From Oasisia sp. SBJ-2009 (lineage: Eukaryota; Annelida; Polychaeta; Sabellida; Siboglinidae): a DNA stretch of 64,000 nt. Below the pieces are notes generated by a model. The model saw only the letters and a program-made list of their open reading frames with translations. It was not told the DNA's origin and ran no database searches. The stretch is taken from positions 18,321,589 to 18,385,588 of the forward strand of contig OZ024867.1 in assembly GCA_964017155.1 (NCBI GenBank), in the 5' to 3' direction. The position numbers and the translations under genes were made by a program. Of this stretch, positions 19,640 through 29,688 are shown one piece after another. Every line of letters starts with the position of its first letter. The stretch's first letter is position 1.

Positions 19640-21000
19640 CAACAGCAATCTGCCAACTCCGCTATTAACAAATGCAAAAATAATGTCCAGAATACTTTAT
19701 AACAAAAAACAAGAGAATTTCAAAGAAAGAAGATATTGCTAATGGATTTAATAACTTCTTTACAAATGTTGGCCCCAACTTAGGCAAAAAATGTCCCCTT
19801 ACGTAAAAACGATACAACTGTTTACGATTACTTAGAAGAAATCATTAAACATACTATGTTTCTAAGTCCTGTTGATGACTTAGTGAAATTATTAGACCTG
19901 TTCAAAATTGTAAAAATAAAAGATCAACTGATTTCATTGACATTAGCATAAGCCTGCTTAAGATAGTAATTTCTAAAATAGCTAAGCCATTTGCTCATGT
20001 ATGTATGTTCATTTCAAACAGGTGTTTTTCCAAACAAAATGAAAATATTCCGCTTATATAAGTCTGGATAAAAAACTTTTCACAAATTACAGGCCAATAT
20101 CTTTATTACCACAATTCTCAAGCATTCTGGAGAAACTATATAACAACAGATTGGACTTGTTCATTGATACATGTAACGTACTCAGTCCAAGTCAGTATGG
20201 GTTTAGATTTAGCATGTCAACAACTGAGGCTCTTTTAGATTTGGTAGAAGAAATTACAACTTCATTAGAAAAAATGAATATACTGTTGGAATATTTATTG
20301 ATCTAAACAAGGCCTTTGATACTGTTGATCATGATATACTGTGTCAAAAACTGCATTTCTATGGTTTGCGTGGTGTCGCACAGGAATGGATTCAGAGTTA
20401 TTTAGAAAATAGAAACCAATTTGTCAGTTTTAATAACTGTCATTCAGAAATACTAAATGTATCGTGTTGTGTCCCTCAGGGTTCCATTTTGAGACCAAAA
20501 TTAGTTATCATATTAATGACATCTGTAAAGTCTCACAAGTGTTCAAGTATATTTTATTTGCTGATGATTCAAATCTATTATGTTGTGATAGAGACTTAAA
20601 TGAACTTGTTCGGGTGATAAATGGTGGATTAACAACTGCAGACATGTTTTTTTGTTAATAGATTGTCTCTTAATAGAGCAAAAACTAATTACACGATTTT
20701 TGGTAATCGCAGAATAACTGCAGATATTTGTATTGTGCTGAAGTATGGAGTAACACATATGCTACAAATATACTTTGTTTAGTTTTATTACAGAAAAGGG
20801 TTATAAGATTAATTTGTGGTGCCAAAAGACTTGATCACACAAACTTACTCTTTCACAATGTACATATTCTTAAAATACCAGATCTTGTAAAACTAAAAAC
20901 TGCTATAATTATGTTTAAGGCATATCAATATATATTACCAATGAATGTACAAAAATTATTCAGAATACATGAATCACGTACGATATTCATCCAGGCATAA
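19640..21000 (+). mobile_element. LINE ORF2 relic (L2/CR1-like) with internal deletion
   Basis: Plus-strand frames give, in order, a thumbprint of the RT: FPNKMKI near 20028, an RPIS-type box near 20090, PSQYGF near 20190, FIDLNKAFDTVDHDIL near 20292-20342, YGLRGVAQEWIQSYLENR near 20360-20414, a VPQGSI box near 20470, and LFADDSNLLC near 20557-20587. About 20715-20725 the sequence jumps to YCAEVWSNTYATN and KRVIRLICGAKRLDHT, so the segment between the palm and thumb is missing. Many frameshifts and stops. A 3' UTR follows and runs into the inverted repeat at 21222. Confidence 0.8.
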
Positions 21001-21221
21001 ATGTAAGTGCAAGCAAATCTATGTACGTGCTAACTTTAATAAAAAAATATGTGTACTTTGGAACACCCTCGAAAAAGTGTTATACTGGTAGACTGTTGAA
21101 TAGTTATGTGTTAGACTCCTAGACTATTTTGCCAACATAAATTAGATAACTAAATTAAACATTCAGATTGTTGTTTGTTATAAAGGTTTTTTCTTCAATA
21201 AATGTCACAATGTCTTATTTT

Positions 21222-21704
21222 CGATTAAATGTCATATGGTTATACATTTAAATAGTGTTGTCGCACCTTCTATTGCACTATTCAGATACTTTATGTATGC
21301 AAGTGAGCAATTATAATGGTAAACATGATAAGTATTGTCCTTCTTTTAGCCTTTTTTCAACAATTTGTATTGTATGCACTGTACGTATAATGTAGTAGTA
21401 GTAATTGTTGTAGTTGAAATAAATTTCAATTCAATAAATGATTAACATAAACTATAATATGCCTGGTTCACTCATATGTTAATTCGGTTGATCATTTATT
21501 GAATTTAAATTTATTTCAACTACAAAAATTACTATTGCTACATTTTACGTACAATACAATACAAATTGTTGAAAAAAGGGTAAAAGCAGTACAATACTTA
21601 ACATGTTTACCATTATAATTGCTTAATTACATATATAAAGTATCTGAACAGTGCAATAGAAGGCGCGACAACACTATTTACATGTATAACCATATGACAT
21701 GTAA

Positions 21705-21707
<3 letters not shown>
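21222..21707. repeat. Large inverted repeat, ~225-bp arms, ~30-bp spacer
   Basis: Left arm about 21222-21447 and right arm about 21478-21707 are imperfect reverse complements. Matching phrases include GTCATATGGTTATACAT with ..TTAAATAGTGTTGTCGC, TATTGCACT.TTCAGATACTT, and CAATTCAATAAATGAT. Small indels and substitutions separate the arms, so it is not recent. The left arm reads as the 3' UTR of the plus-strand LINE, and the right arm ends exactly where the GC-rich array begins. Confidence 0.9.
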
Positions 21708-21768
<61 letters not shown>

Positions 21769-21861
21769 TAGCGGTATCGGTAGCGGTAGCGGTAGAGGTG
21801 GCAGTAGTAGTAGCAGCAGCAGCAATAGTAGTAGCAATGGCAATGGCAATGGCAATGGCAA

Positions 21862-21954
<93 letters not shown>

Positions 21955-23999
21955 AGGCGGAGGCGGAGGCGGAGGCGGAGGCGGAGGCGGAGGCGGAGGC
22001 GGAGGCGGAGGCGGAGGCGGAGGCGGAGGCGGAGGCGGAGGCGGAGGCGGAGGCGGAGGCGGAGGCGGAGGCGGAGGCGGAGGCGGAGGCGGAGGCGGAG
22101 GCGGAGGCGGAGGCGGAGGCGGAGGCGGAGGCGGAGGCGGAGGCGGAGGCGGAGGCGGAGGCGGAGGCGGAGGCGGAGGCGGAGGCGGAGGCGGAGGCGG
22201 AGGCGGAGGCGGAGGCGGAGGCGGAGGCGGAGGCGGAGGCGGAGGCGGAGGCGGAGGCGGAGGCGGAGGCGGAGGCGGAGGCGGAGGCGGAGGCGGAGGC
22301 GGAGGCGGAGGCGGAGGCGGAGGCGGAGGCGGAGGCGGAGGCGGAGGCGGAGGCGGAGGCGGAGGCGGAGGCGGAGGCGGAGGCGGAGGCGGAGGCGGAG
22401 GCGGAGGCGGAGGCGGAGGCGGAGGCGGAGGCGGAGGCGGAGGCGGAGGCGGAGGCGGAGGCGGAGGCGGAGGCGGAGGCGGAGGCGGAGGCGGAGGCGG
22501 AGGCGGAGGCGGAGGCGGAGGCGGAGGCGGAGGCGGAGGCGGAGGCGGAGGCGGAGGCGGAGGCGGAGGCGGAGGCGGAGGCGGAGGCGGAGGCGGAGGC
22601 GGAGGCGGAGGCGGAGGCGGAGGCGGAGGCGGAGGCGGAGGCGGAGGCGGAGGCGGAGGCGGAGGCGGAGGCGGAGGCGGAGGCGGAGGCGGAGGCGGAG
22701 GCGGAGGCGGAGGCGGAGGCGGAGGCGGAGGCGGAGGCGGAGGCGGAGGCGGAGGCGGAGGCGGAGGCGGAGGCGGAGGCGGAGGCGGAGGCGGAGGCGG
22801 AGGCGGAGGCGGAGGCGGAGGCGGAGGCGGAGGCGGAGGCGGAGGCGGAGGCGGAGGCGGAGGCGGAGGCGGAGGCGGAGGCGGAGGCGGAGGCGGAGGC
22901 GGAGGCGGAGGCGGAGGCGGAGGCGGAGGCGGAGGCGGAGGCGGAGGCGGAGGCGGAGGCGGAGGCGGAGGCGGAGGCGGAGGCGGAGGCGGAGGCGGAG
23001 GCGGAGGCGGAGGCGGAGGCGGAGGCGGAGGCGGAGGCGGAGGCGGAGGCGGAGGCGGAGGCGGAGGCGGAGGCGGAGGCGGAGGCGGAGGCGGAGGCGG
23101 AGGCGGAGGCGGAGGCGGAGGCGGAGGCGGAGGCGGAGGCGGAGGCGGAGGCGGAGGCGGAGGCGGAGGCGGAGGCGGAGGCGGAGGCGGAGGCGGAGGC
23201 GGAGGCGGAGGCGGAGGCGGAGGCGGAGGCGGAGGCGGAGGCGGAGGCGGAGGCGGAGGCGGAGGCGGAGGCGGAGGCGGAAGAGCAGAAGCGGAAGCGG
23301 AAGCGGAAGCGGAAGCGGAAGCGGAAGCGGAAGCGGAAGCGGAAGCGGAAGCGGAAGCGGAAGCGGAAGCGGAAGCGGAAGCGGAAGCGGAAGCGGAAGC
23401 GGAAGCGGAAGCAGAAGCAGAAGCAGATGCAGAAGCAGAAGCAGAAGCAGAAGCAGAAGCAGAAGCAGAAGCAGAAGCAGAAGCAGAAGCAGAAGCAGAA
23501 GCAGAAGCAGAAGCAGAAGCAGAAGCAGAAGCAGAAGCAGAAGTAAGAGCAGCAGCCGCAGCCGCAGCCGCAGCCGCAGCCGCAGCCGCAGCAGCAGCAG
23601 CAGCAGTAGCAGTAGCAGTAGCAGTAGCAGTAGCAGTAGCAGTAGCAGTAGCAGTAGCAGTAGCAGTAGCAGTAGCAGTAGCAGTAGCAGTAGCAGTAGC
23701 TGTAGCTGTAGCAGTAGCAGTAGCTGTAGCAGTAGCTGTAGCTGTAGCTGTAGCTGTAGCTGTAGCAGTAGCAGTAGCAGTAGCAGTAGCAGTAGCAGTA
23801 GCAGTAGCAGTAGCAGTAGCAGTAGCAGTAGCAGTAGCAGTAGCAGTAGCAGTAGCAGTAGCAGTAGCAGTAGCAGTAGCAGTAGCAGTAGCAGTAGCAG
23901 TAGCAGTAGCAGTTGCAGTAGCAGTAGCAGTAGCAGTAGCAGTAGCAGTAGCAGTAGCAGTAGCAGTAGCAGTAGCAGTAGCAGTAGCAGTAGCAGTAG

Positions 24000-24030
<31 letters not shown>

Positions 24031-24035
24031 AGCTG
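21705..24035. repeat. 2.3-kb GC-rich triplet-phased compound microsatellite
   Basis: Blocks in order on the plus strand: (GGTGTC)n 21705-21768; mixed GGTAGC types; (AATGGC)n about 21835-21862; (GGC)n 21863-21952, about 30 units; (GGAGGC)n 21953-23280, about 221 units with almost no variation; (GGAAGC)n 23288-23411; (AGAAGC)n 23412-23542; CGCAGC types to 23590; (AGTAGC)n with some TGTAGC to about 24006; (AGC)n to 24030. All steps stay in 3-bp register, giving spurious open frames of 600-800 codons on both strands. It lies just downstream (minus strand) of the DUF229 exon, so it is probably intronic there. Confidence 0.97.
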
Positions 24036-24109
24036 TACTATTTTGTCGGTCATTGTTAAAGATGACATCCTTTCCATGAAATGCCTGCCTGTGACGGCGG
24101 CAATCTTAC

Positions 24110-24333
24110 CTGACTGCGAGCGTCACTTCCTGCAAGGTGAGAGTCTCACATTTCGCTCTGTATGACTCCGTCTGGTTATTGAGCGTGGTAAGGAGAGCCT
24201 CTGCTGACCTCTTGACCTTCGGGTCGCCGACGTCCATCTTGGTCCACGACAGACACGTGCACCAGTGAGGCTCGATGTCGGCCTGTTTGCACGTGCGGTT
24301 CTCAGGGATCTCCGAAAACAGGCTGATCCCTCG
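24110..24333 (-). CDS. DUF229-family (sulfatase-like) gene, single exon
   Basis: The minus strand shows a clean 224-bp exon between TTATTTACAG (acceptor) and CAG/GTAAGA (donor). It starts in frame as RGISLFSEIPENRTCKQADI, then EPHWCTCLSWTKMDV and AEALLTTLNNQTESY, ending TLQEVTLAVR. The G.SLF.EIP..RTC..A.I..H.C.C pattern is that of the C-terminal part of DUF229 proteins, an alkaline-phosphatase-superfamily group common in invertebrates with no settled substrate. The frame is intact. No other exon of the gene is recognised in the window: downstream lies the GC-rich array, upstream a SINE and the 29-bp arrays. It may belong to a gene with very large introns, or be an orphaned exon. Confidence 0.7.
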
Positions 24334-24559
24334 CTGTAAATAAAGGGAGTGATGACACAGACGACGTTGTATTTACGCACGTTATATTAGTATAAATTTC
24401 ATCATAAACAAACATAACATAACATTCTGCAAGGCAAAGTGGTATCACTGTATCAGTATCCAATACTTGGGGTTCTCTTGTAGCTTAGCAACCAGTGGGG
24501 GTCTGTTAACTGAGTAGTCTGGCTGTATTATGGTTACGATGTCATGATCTTATATGAAC

Positions 24560-24841
24560 TGGTCATTCGTTTTCAGAACACTTTCGCCAAGCCGGCATTT
24601 CTATGTTGGCACTGAGGTTGTTCACTGCTAAGCTAACTAATCGTCCTCAGTGGTTCTTCTGCGTCCGAAATTCAGACCGGACAAACATTAACGTGATTAT
24701 CCGTTTCACGTGGCATACACAGTCTCCAATGTTGAGAGCCATGTTTTAACACCAACATAGTCCATGTCAATCGTGAATGAGTATTGAACCCCGACCACCA
24801 GCGGTCCAGGCGTATGTGCTAACCACCGCGTCTCTCCGGGG
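24560..24841 (-). mobile_element. tRNA-derived SINE-like element
   Basis: The minus strand from 24841 reads like a tRNA-derived promoter head: GGTGGTTAGCACATACGCC resembles an A box, and GGGGTTCAATACTC, about 30 bases later, a B box. A ~200-bp non-tRNA body follows. The left border is a guess and no poly(A) tail or target duplication was identified. It could instead be a tRNA-like pseudogene fragment. Confidence 0.5.
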
Positions 24842-25049
24842 TCGATGTGGATCAGTATCTTTCTTTAGAACTCGAAAGCTGACATGTCATTGCTGAATGC
24901 ATTGAGGCACAACTGTTGTACCAGTTTAGTACCTGGCGAACGTGGGCGATGGTTCGATGAGCTACTCACGAGAGGACACCGCTGTTTGGTTTTGCTTTCG
25001 GTTTAACAAAGTATGTTGTTATAAATCGCAGTACCAAATCCTGAAGGGG

Positions 25050-25643
25050 GCTCTATGTGTTTTTTCCTTGTTACTTTTGTTATATGCGTTTGTTCCTTGT
25101 TACATCTGCTCTATGTGCTTTGTTCCTTGTTAAAGCTGTTCTATGCGCGTTATTCCTTGCTACATCTGTTCTATGCGCTTTATTCCTTGTTACGTATGTT
25201 CTATGCGTTTTTGTCCTTGTTAAATATGTTCAATGCGTTATATTCCTGGTTACATTTGCTCTATATGTTTATTCCTTGCTACATATGTTCTGTGCATTTA
25301 TTCCTTGTTACATCTGCTCTATGCGTTTATTCCTTGTTATATCTGCTCTATGCATTTATTCCTTGCTACATCTGATCTATGTGTTTATCCTTGTTACATC
25401 TCCTATATGCGTTTATTCCCAGTTACATCTGCTCGATGCGTTTATTCCTTGTTACAACTGCTTTACGCGTTTATTCCTAGTTACATCTCCTCAATGCTCT
25501 TATTCCTTGTTACATATGCTCTATGAGCTTTATTCCTTGTTACATCTGCTCTATGTGTTTCTTCCTTGTTACATCTGCTCTATGCGTTTATTCCTTGTTA
25601 CATCTGTTCTATGCGCTTTATTCCTGATTACATCTGCACTATG
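25050..25643 (+). repeat. 29-bp minisatellite array, left segment
   Basis: About 20 units of a 29-bp repeat whose core is TTATTCCTTGTTACATCTG followed by CTCTATGCG. Units differ by substitutions and 1-bp indels. The consensus has no stop codon in any plus-strand frame but several on the minus strand, so long plus-strand frames are expected by chance. The gypsy element interrupts this array at 25644; the array resumes at 32263. Confidence 0.95.
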
Positions 25644-25748
25644 TGTAGTATTTAGCTTGACTAGCTGCCGCGCATGTGTACACGCCCAACCAATAAACAG
25701 ATCGAGTTACCACACTGCCATCCCGAGTCCGAGTCGCATTATGTTACA
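25644..25748 (+). repeat. 5' LTR of the gypsy element (105 bp)
   Basis: Starts TGTAGTATTTAGC and ends CATTATGTTACA (TG..CA). It matches the 3' LTR at 32158-32262 at all but one position (near 25689). It is flanked on the left by CTATG, which recurs right of the 3' LTR. Confidence 0.95.
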
Positions 25749-26063
25749 TGGTGTCTAGAAGTAGCTCTAAAATAATGTAAAAAGTTGTTTTAGAAACAGA
25801 AACTACGGACTATCATGTGCATGGTAACTCCAGGCACCGTCTGATGTGACTGACGGCAGAAAAGAGCGGACCATTTGCCAAAAGATGACTTTGGCAGTTT
25901 TGCAACAAGGCATCACTCGGTGATCGACCGATTCTACGTCGCGACGCCAGCATCCTTGACCGCGGTTGACCGGGGTATGACCGGGGCGACTAGGATTACC
26001 GCAGACTGAGCGACATCGATACGCAGTGAGTGTTTACCAGAACTGTCCGGCCAGGCAGTCAAC

Positions 26064-28520
26064 ATGGCGAACGCCGGCGATAAACCTTGCATGAATTGGC
26101 AAACGGCCAATCTCGCAACAGAATGGCGCCGCTTTCGACAGCACTGCGACTTTTCGTTCAAGGGTCCTCTCGCCTCTAAGACAGAAGATCAGAAGGTAAA
26201 TTACCTTATGACATACATCGGGGATAAAGGTCGTGAAATATACAAGACATTCGTATGGACGCCAGCGACGGACGACACTCCCGCGGAGAACGCCACTCTG
26301 GAGGGTGTTTACGCCAAATACGCGCAGTATGTCGCATCTATGAAAAACCACATCCGTGCGACAGTATCGTTCAATCGCAGGAAACAAGATGCGGGAGAAA
26401 AGTTCGACAACTTTGTCACAGACCTCCGCATCCTCGTAAAAGACTGTGGCTACGTAGAAGAAAACCGCATGCTGCGAGATGCGATTGTGCTACGAGCATC
26501 GCACGCTGCTGTCCGCGAAAAATGTCTCGAGAAGGGTGATGACCTGACATTAGACATGGCCATTGGCATCGGCCAAAACTACGAGACATCACAAGAGAGC
26601 ATGCGCGCTATCGGCATCGACGAAGATCCGACAGTTCATGCTGTGAACAAAGGCAAATCGAACGCACCTCGACGTTCGTATAACAGGCCTCAGTCCAGGT
26701 TCACGCAGAACGGCTTCAAGAAGAAAGCTTCAGATAACAAATGCATGAAATGCGGGTATGACCGCAATCACGCACGTTGCCCCGCCAAAGACAGTAACTG
26801 CAATTACTGTCGTAAGAAGGGACATTTCGCGGCGATGTGCCGCAGAAAGGCGAGTGCCCACATGGTGGAGGAAATGTGTGGCTCTGAGGAATCGAATGAT
26901 GATGGCGGCGCACATCTGATCAACACAATCACTGACGCAGGCAAACACGACTGGTGGGAATGCATAGAAGTAAATGGATTTCACATCGATATGCAAATAG
27001 ACACCGGCGCCACGAAATCTTTGTTGCCGTACAAAGTGTTCAAAGATATGCTCTGCGATACACCAATAACGAAGACCGCTCGCAAATTCAAGTCGTACAC
27101 ACATCACCCAATCAAAGTGGAAAGCTACGTCACACTCCCGACACGTTACAAGAACAAGTTCGTGGATGTCCAGTACTACGTGGTTCATGTCGATCAAAAG
27201 CCGTTGTTGTCAGGGCAAGCCAGCGAACAGCTAGGCCTGATTGAAAGAATACACGAAGTCACCAACGAGCTTGACAAGTATCCGGAACTGAGAAAAACGA
27301 CAGGTACGCTTCCAGGGACGTATTCCATCAAGATCAATCCTACAGTCACGCCAGTAGTTCATGGACCAAGACGTCAGCCAAAAGCACTGTCAGTGAAGAT
27401 ACGTACGAAACTGAAAGAGATGGAAGCTGATGGCCACATTACCAAAGTGACAGAGCCCACCGACTGGGTTAGTTCGATGGTCACGGTTGTGCGGAATGGA
27501 AAGTTGAGAATCTGTTCAGACCCCAAAGATCTCAACAAAGCCATCAGACGAGAACATTACCCAATTCCAACGGTGGAAGAAGTGGTAGCATCAATGCCAG
27601 GTGCCAAAGTGTTCTCCAAGATAGACGCAAAGTCGGGATTCCTGCAAATCAAACTCGACTACGAATCAAGTCTACTGACGACGTTCAACTCGCCAATCGG
27701 AAGATACAGATGGTTGCGCCTCCCGTTTGGCATAAAGTCGGCTCCAGAAATCTACCAGCGAATCATGGACAAGATGCTGGAAAATATTGATGGCGCACGA
27801 GCTATCATGGACGACATCCTGATCGCAGGGAAGACCCCACAAGAACACGACAGGATAATGACAAAAGTTGTTGAGAGAGCGACCGAGTGGAATCTCAAAC
27901 TCAACTTCGACAAGTGTCAGGTGAAACAACCAAGAGTTACCTACGTGGGACACTTGGTGACTGACCAAGGCTTGCAACCGGATCCAGAGAAAGTCCGAGC
28001 AGTACGCAGAATGCCAGTTCCAGGCAGCAAGGAAGACGTACGCAGATTTCTTGGATTTGTCCAGCATCTTTCAAAATTCATTCCGAATATGAGCACAGTG
28101 GACGCCCCACTACGAGATGTGATGAAAAGAAATGTCGATTTCTACTGGAACAAGCAACAACAGAGAAGCTTCGATGAGCTGAAGGAACTCTGTTGCAGTA
28201 CGCCAGTGTTGGCGTATTACGACGTGACGAAAGATGTCACAATACAGTGTGATGCGAGTAGCTACGGACTAGGAGGAGTCCTCTTACAAGACGGTCGTCC
28301 GATAGCGTACACATCGAGAGCGCTCACACCGACAGAGAAGCGACACGCTCAACTGGAAAAGGAAATGTTAGCTATTGTCCATAGCTGCAAGAAATGCCAC
28401 TACTACATCTTTGGAAAACCTACAACAGTTGAGAGCGATCACAAACCACTTCAGGCGATATGCGCAAACCCACTGCTATCAGCGCCCATGAGGCTACAAG
28501 CAATGTTGCTGAGACTGTAG
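26064..28520 (+). CDS. Gypsy gag-pol: capsid, zinc knuckles, protease, RT, RNase H
   Basis: An 818-residue open frame. Residues 1-200: gag capsid region without clear motifs. About 227-259: a degenerate CMKC knuckle and a good CCHC knuckle, CNYCRKKGHFAAMC. About 310-317: protease active site QIDTGATK. About 455-640: reverse transcriptase, with catalytic Asp521 in KIDAKSG and the IMDDIL box at 581-586. About 720-795: RNase H with Asp730 (QCDASSYG), Glu765/767 and Asp792 (ESDHKPL). The ATG at 26064 starts MANAGDKPCM, 315 bp after the LTR. The frame stops with TAG at 28518-28520, after the RNase H domain; the same frame then continues into integrase. The product makes the element's particles and cDNA. 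Whether the stop is a mutation or read through is not decided by the sequence. Confidence 0.9.
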   Translation: MANAGDKPCMNWQTANLATEWRRFRQHCDFSFKGPLASKTEDQKVNYLMTYIGDKGREIYKTFVWTPATDDTPAENATLEGVYAKYAQYVASMKNHIRATVSFNRRKQDAGEKFDNFVTDLRILVKDCGYVEENRMLRDAIVLRASHAAVREKCLEKGDDLTLDMAIGIGQNYETSQESMRAIGIDEDPTVHAVNKGKSNAPRRSYNRPQSRFTQNGFKKKASDNKCMKCGYDRNHARCPAKDSNCNYCRKKGHFAAMCRRKASAHMVEEMCGSEESNDDGGAHLINTITDAGKHDWWECIEVNGFHIDMQIDTGATKSLLPYKVFKDMLCDTPITKTARKFKSYTHHPIKVESYVTLPTRYKNKFVDVQYYVVHVDQKPLLSGQASEQLGLIERIHEVTNELDKYPELRKTTGTLPGTYSIKINPTVTPVVHGPRRQPKALSVKIRTKLKEMEADGHITKVTEPTDWVSSMVTVVRNGKLRICSDPKDLNKAIRREHYPIPTVEEVVASMPGAKVFSKIDAKSGFLQIKLDYESSLLTTFNSPIGRYRWLRLPFGIKSAPEIYQRIMDKMLENIDGARAIMDDILIAGKTPQEHDRIMTKVVERATEWNLKLNFDKCQVKQPRVTYVGHLVTDQGLQPDPEKVRAVRRMPVPGSKEDVRRFLGFVQHLSKFIPNMSTVDAPLRDVMKRNVDFYWNKQQQRSFDELKELCCSTPVLAYYDVTKDVTIQCDASSYGLGGVLLQDGRPIAYTSRALTPTEKRHAQLEKEMLAIVHSCKKCHYYIFGKPTTVESDHKPLQAICANPLLSAPMRLQAMLLRL

Positions 28521-29688
28521 CCATACGAACTGAACGTGACGTACAAACCAGGCAAGGATATCCCCATGGGAGATGCACTGAGTCGTGCCCACCTGCCTGA
28601 TGCAGTACCTGATATTGAGCCTGTCATGGTCAATATGATCAACTTCATCGCCGTGACACCTACACGATACAAGCAATTCCAGGAATGCACAGCAGATGAA
28701 CTGAACGAGCTGCATGCTATGATCCTGAAGGGTTGGCCAGATACAAAACAGGAGACACCGCACGCAATCAGGATGTACTGGACAATACGTGACGAACTCT
28801 CAGTATCTGACGGTGTAGTGTACAAAGGCATGAGAATCGTTGTGCCACCCAGCATGAGGTCTAACATGCTTGCACAAATACACGAGTCGCACTTGGGCAT
28901 CACGAAATGCAAGCAGCGAGCGCGGGAAGCGCTATTCTGGCCAGGGATGACGCAAAAAATCGAAAATCTCGTGAGTGATTGCGCAGCGTGTAACACGTAC
29001 CAGAATAAACAGCACGCCGAAACGCTGAGACCACCGAGAACACCCGACCTGCCGTGGGTCGACGTAGCGACAGACATCTTCGAATGGGAACGAAGCAATT
29101 ACTTGGTCACTGTGGATTACTATTCCAAGTTAATCGAAGTCGACAAACTCGAGAATTTGAGTAGCGCTGCCACAATCGACGCCCTCAAGAGTCAAATAAG
29201 TCGACACGGGATAGCAGAAAAATTGCGATATGATAATGGAACTCAGTTCGCGTCTCGCGAATTTGCGCTTTTCTGCAAAGATTACCAAATCGACCATTAC
29301 ACGTCATCGCCCGCATTTCCACAATCTAACGGCGCAGCGGAACGAGCAGTACAGATTGTCAAGCGGCTCTGGCGTAAGTGTACGGATAAACACTTGGCTT
29401 TACTGGACTACCGAACGACGCCGCTTGAAAGTTGTCACCTGTCACCAGCCCAGCTATGCATGAGTCGCAGGCCTCGAAATAAGTTACCCATTGCAAGGGA
29501 ACTTCTAAGGCCGACTGCCTACGACGTGACTAAAGTGAGACGCAGCTTAGACCAGGAGAAGGAGAGACAGCGTCATTACCATGACACACATGTCAAGGAC
29601 GATCTCCCTGTACTTCTGCCCGGCGATCCAGTGAGAATGGCTCCATTTCCAGGTTCTAAGAAATGGCAGCACGCTACCGTTGTCAGCT
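28521..29688 (+). pseudogene. Gypsy integrase, interrupted at its C-terminus
   Basis: Same frame as gag-pol, directly after the TAG at 28518. It contains the zinc-binding HHCC region (HESHLGITKCK and SDCAACNTYQ near residues 110-155 of this segment), then the DDE core: Asp in VATDIFEWE, Asp in RYDNGTQF, Glu in NGAAERAV. The frame reads to HATVVS and is then cut by the nested LTR element at 29689. The C-terminal tail is recognisable after the insertion (31461-31820). No initiator of its own is expected. Confidence 0.85.

Noticed and set aside
21678..24077. 799-codon Leu/Arg and 612-codon Ala/Glu open frames
   Set aside because: Microsatellite in 3-bp register, no start context, no conserved sequence.
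24780..24841. A functional tRNA gene
   Set aside because: A- and B-box-like sequences are present but the acceptor and anticodon stems do not fold convincingly by eye, and the sequence continues as a SINE-like body.
25050..25643. CRISPR array (regular ~29-bp repeats)
   Set aside because: Units are directly adjacent with no spacers, in a eukaryotic context.
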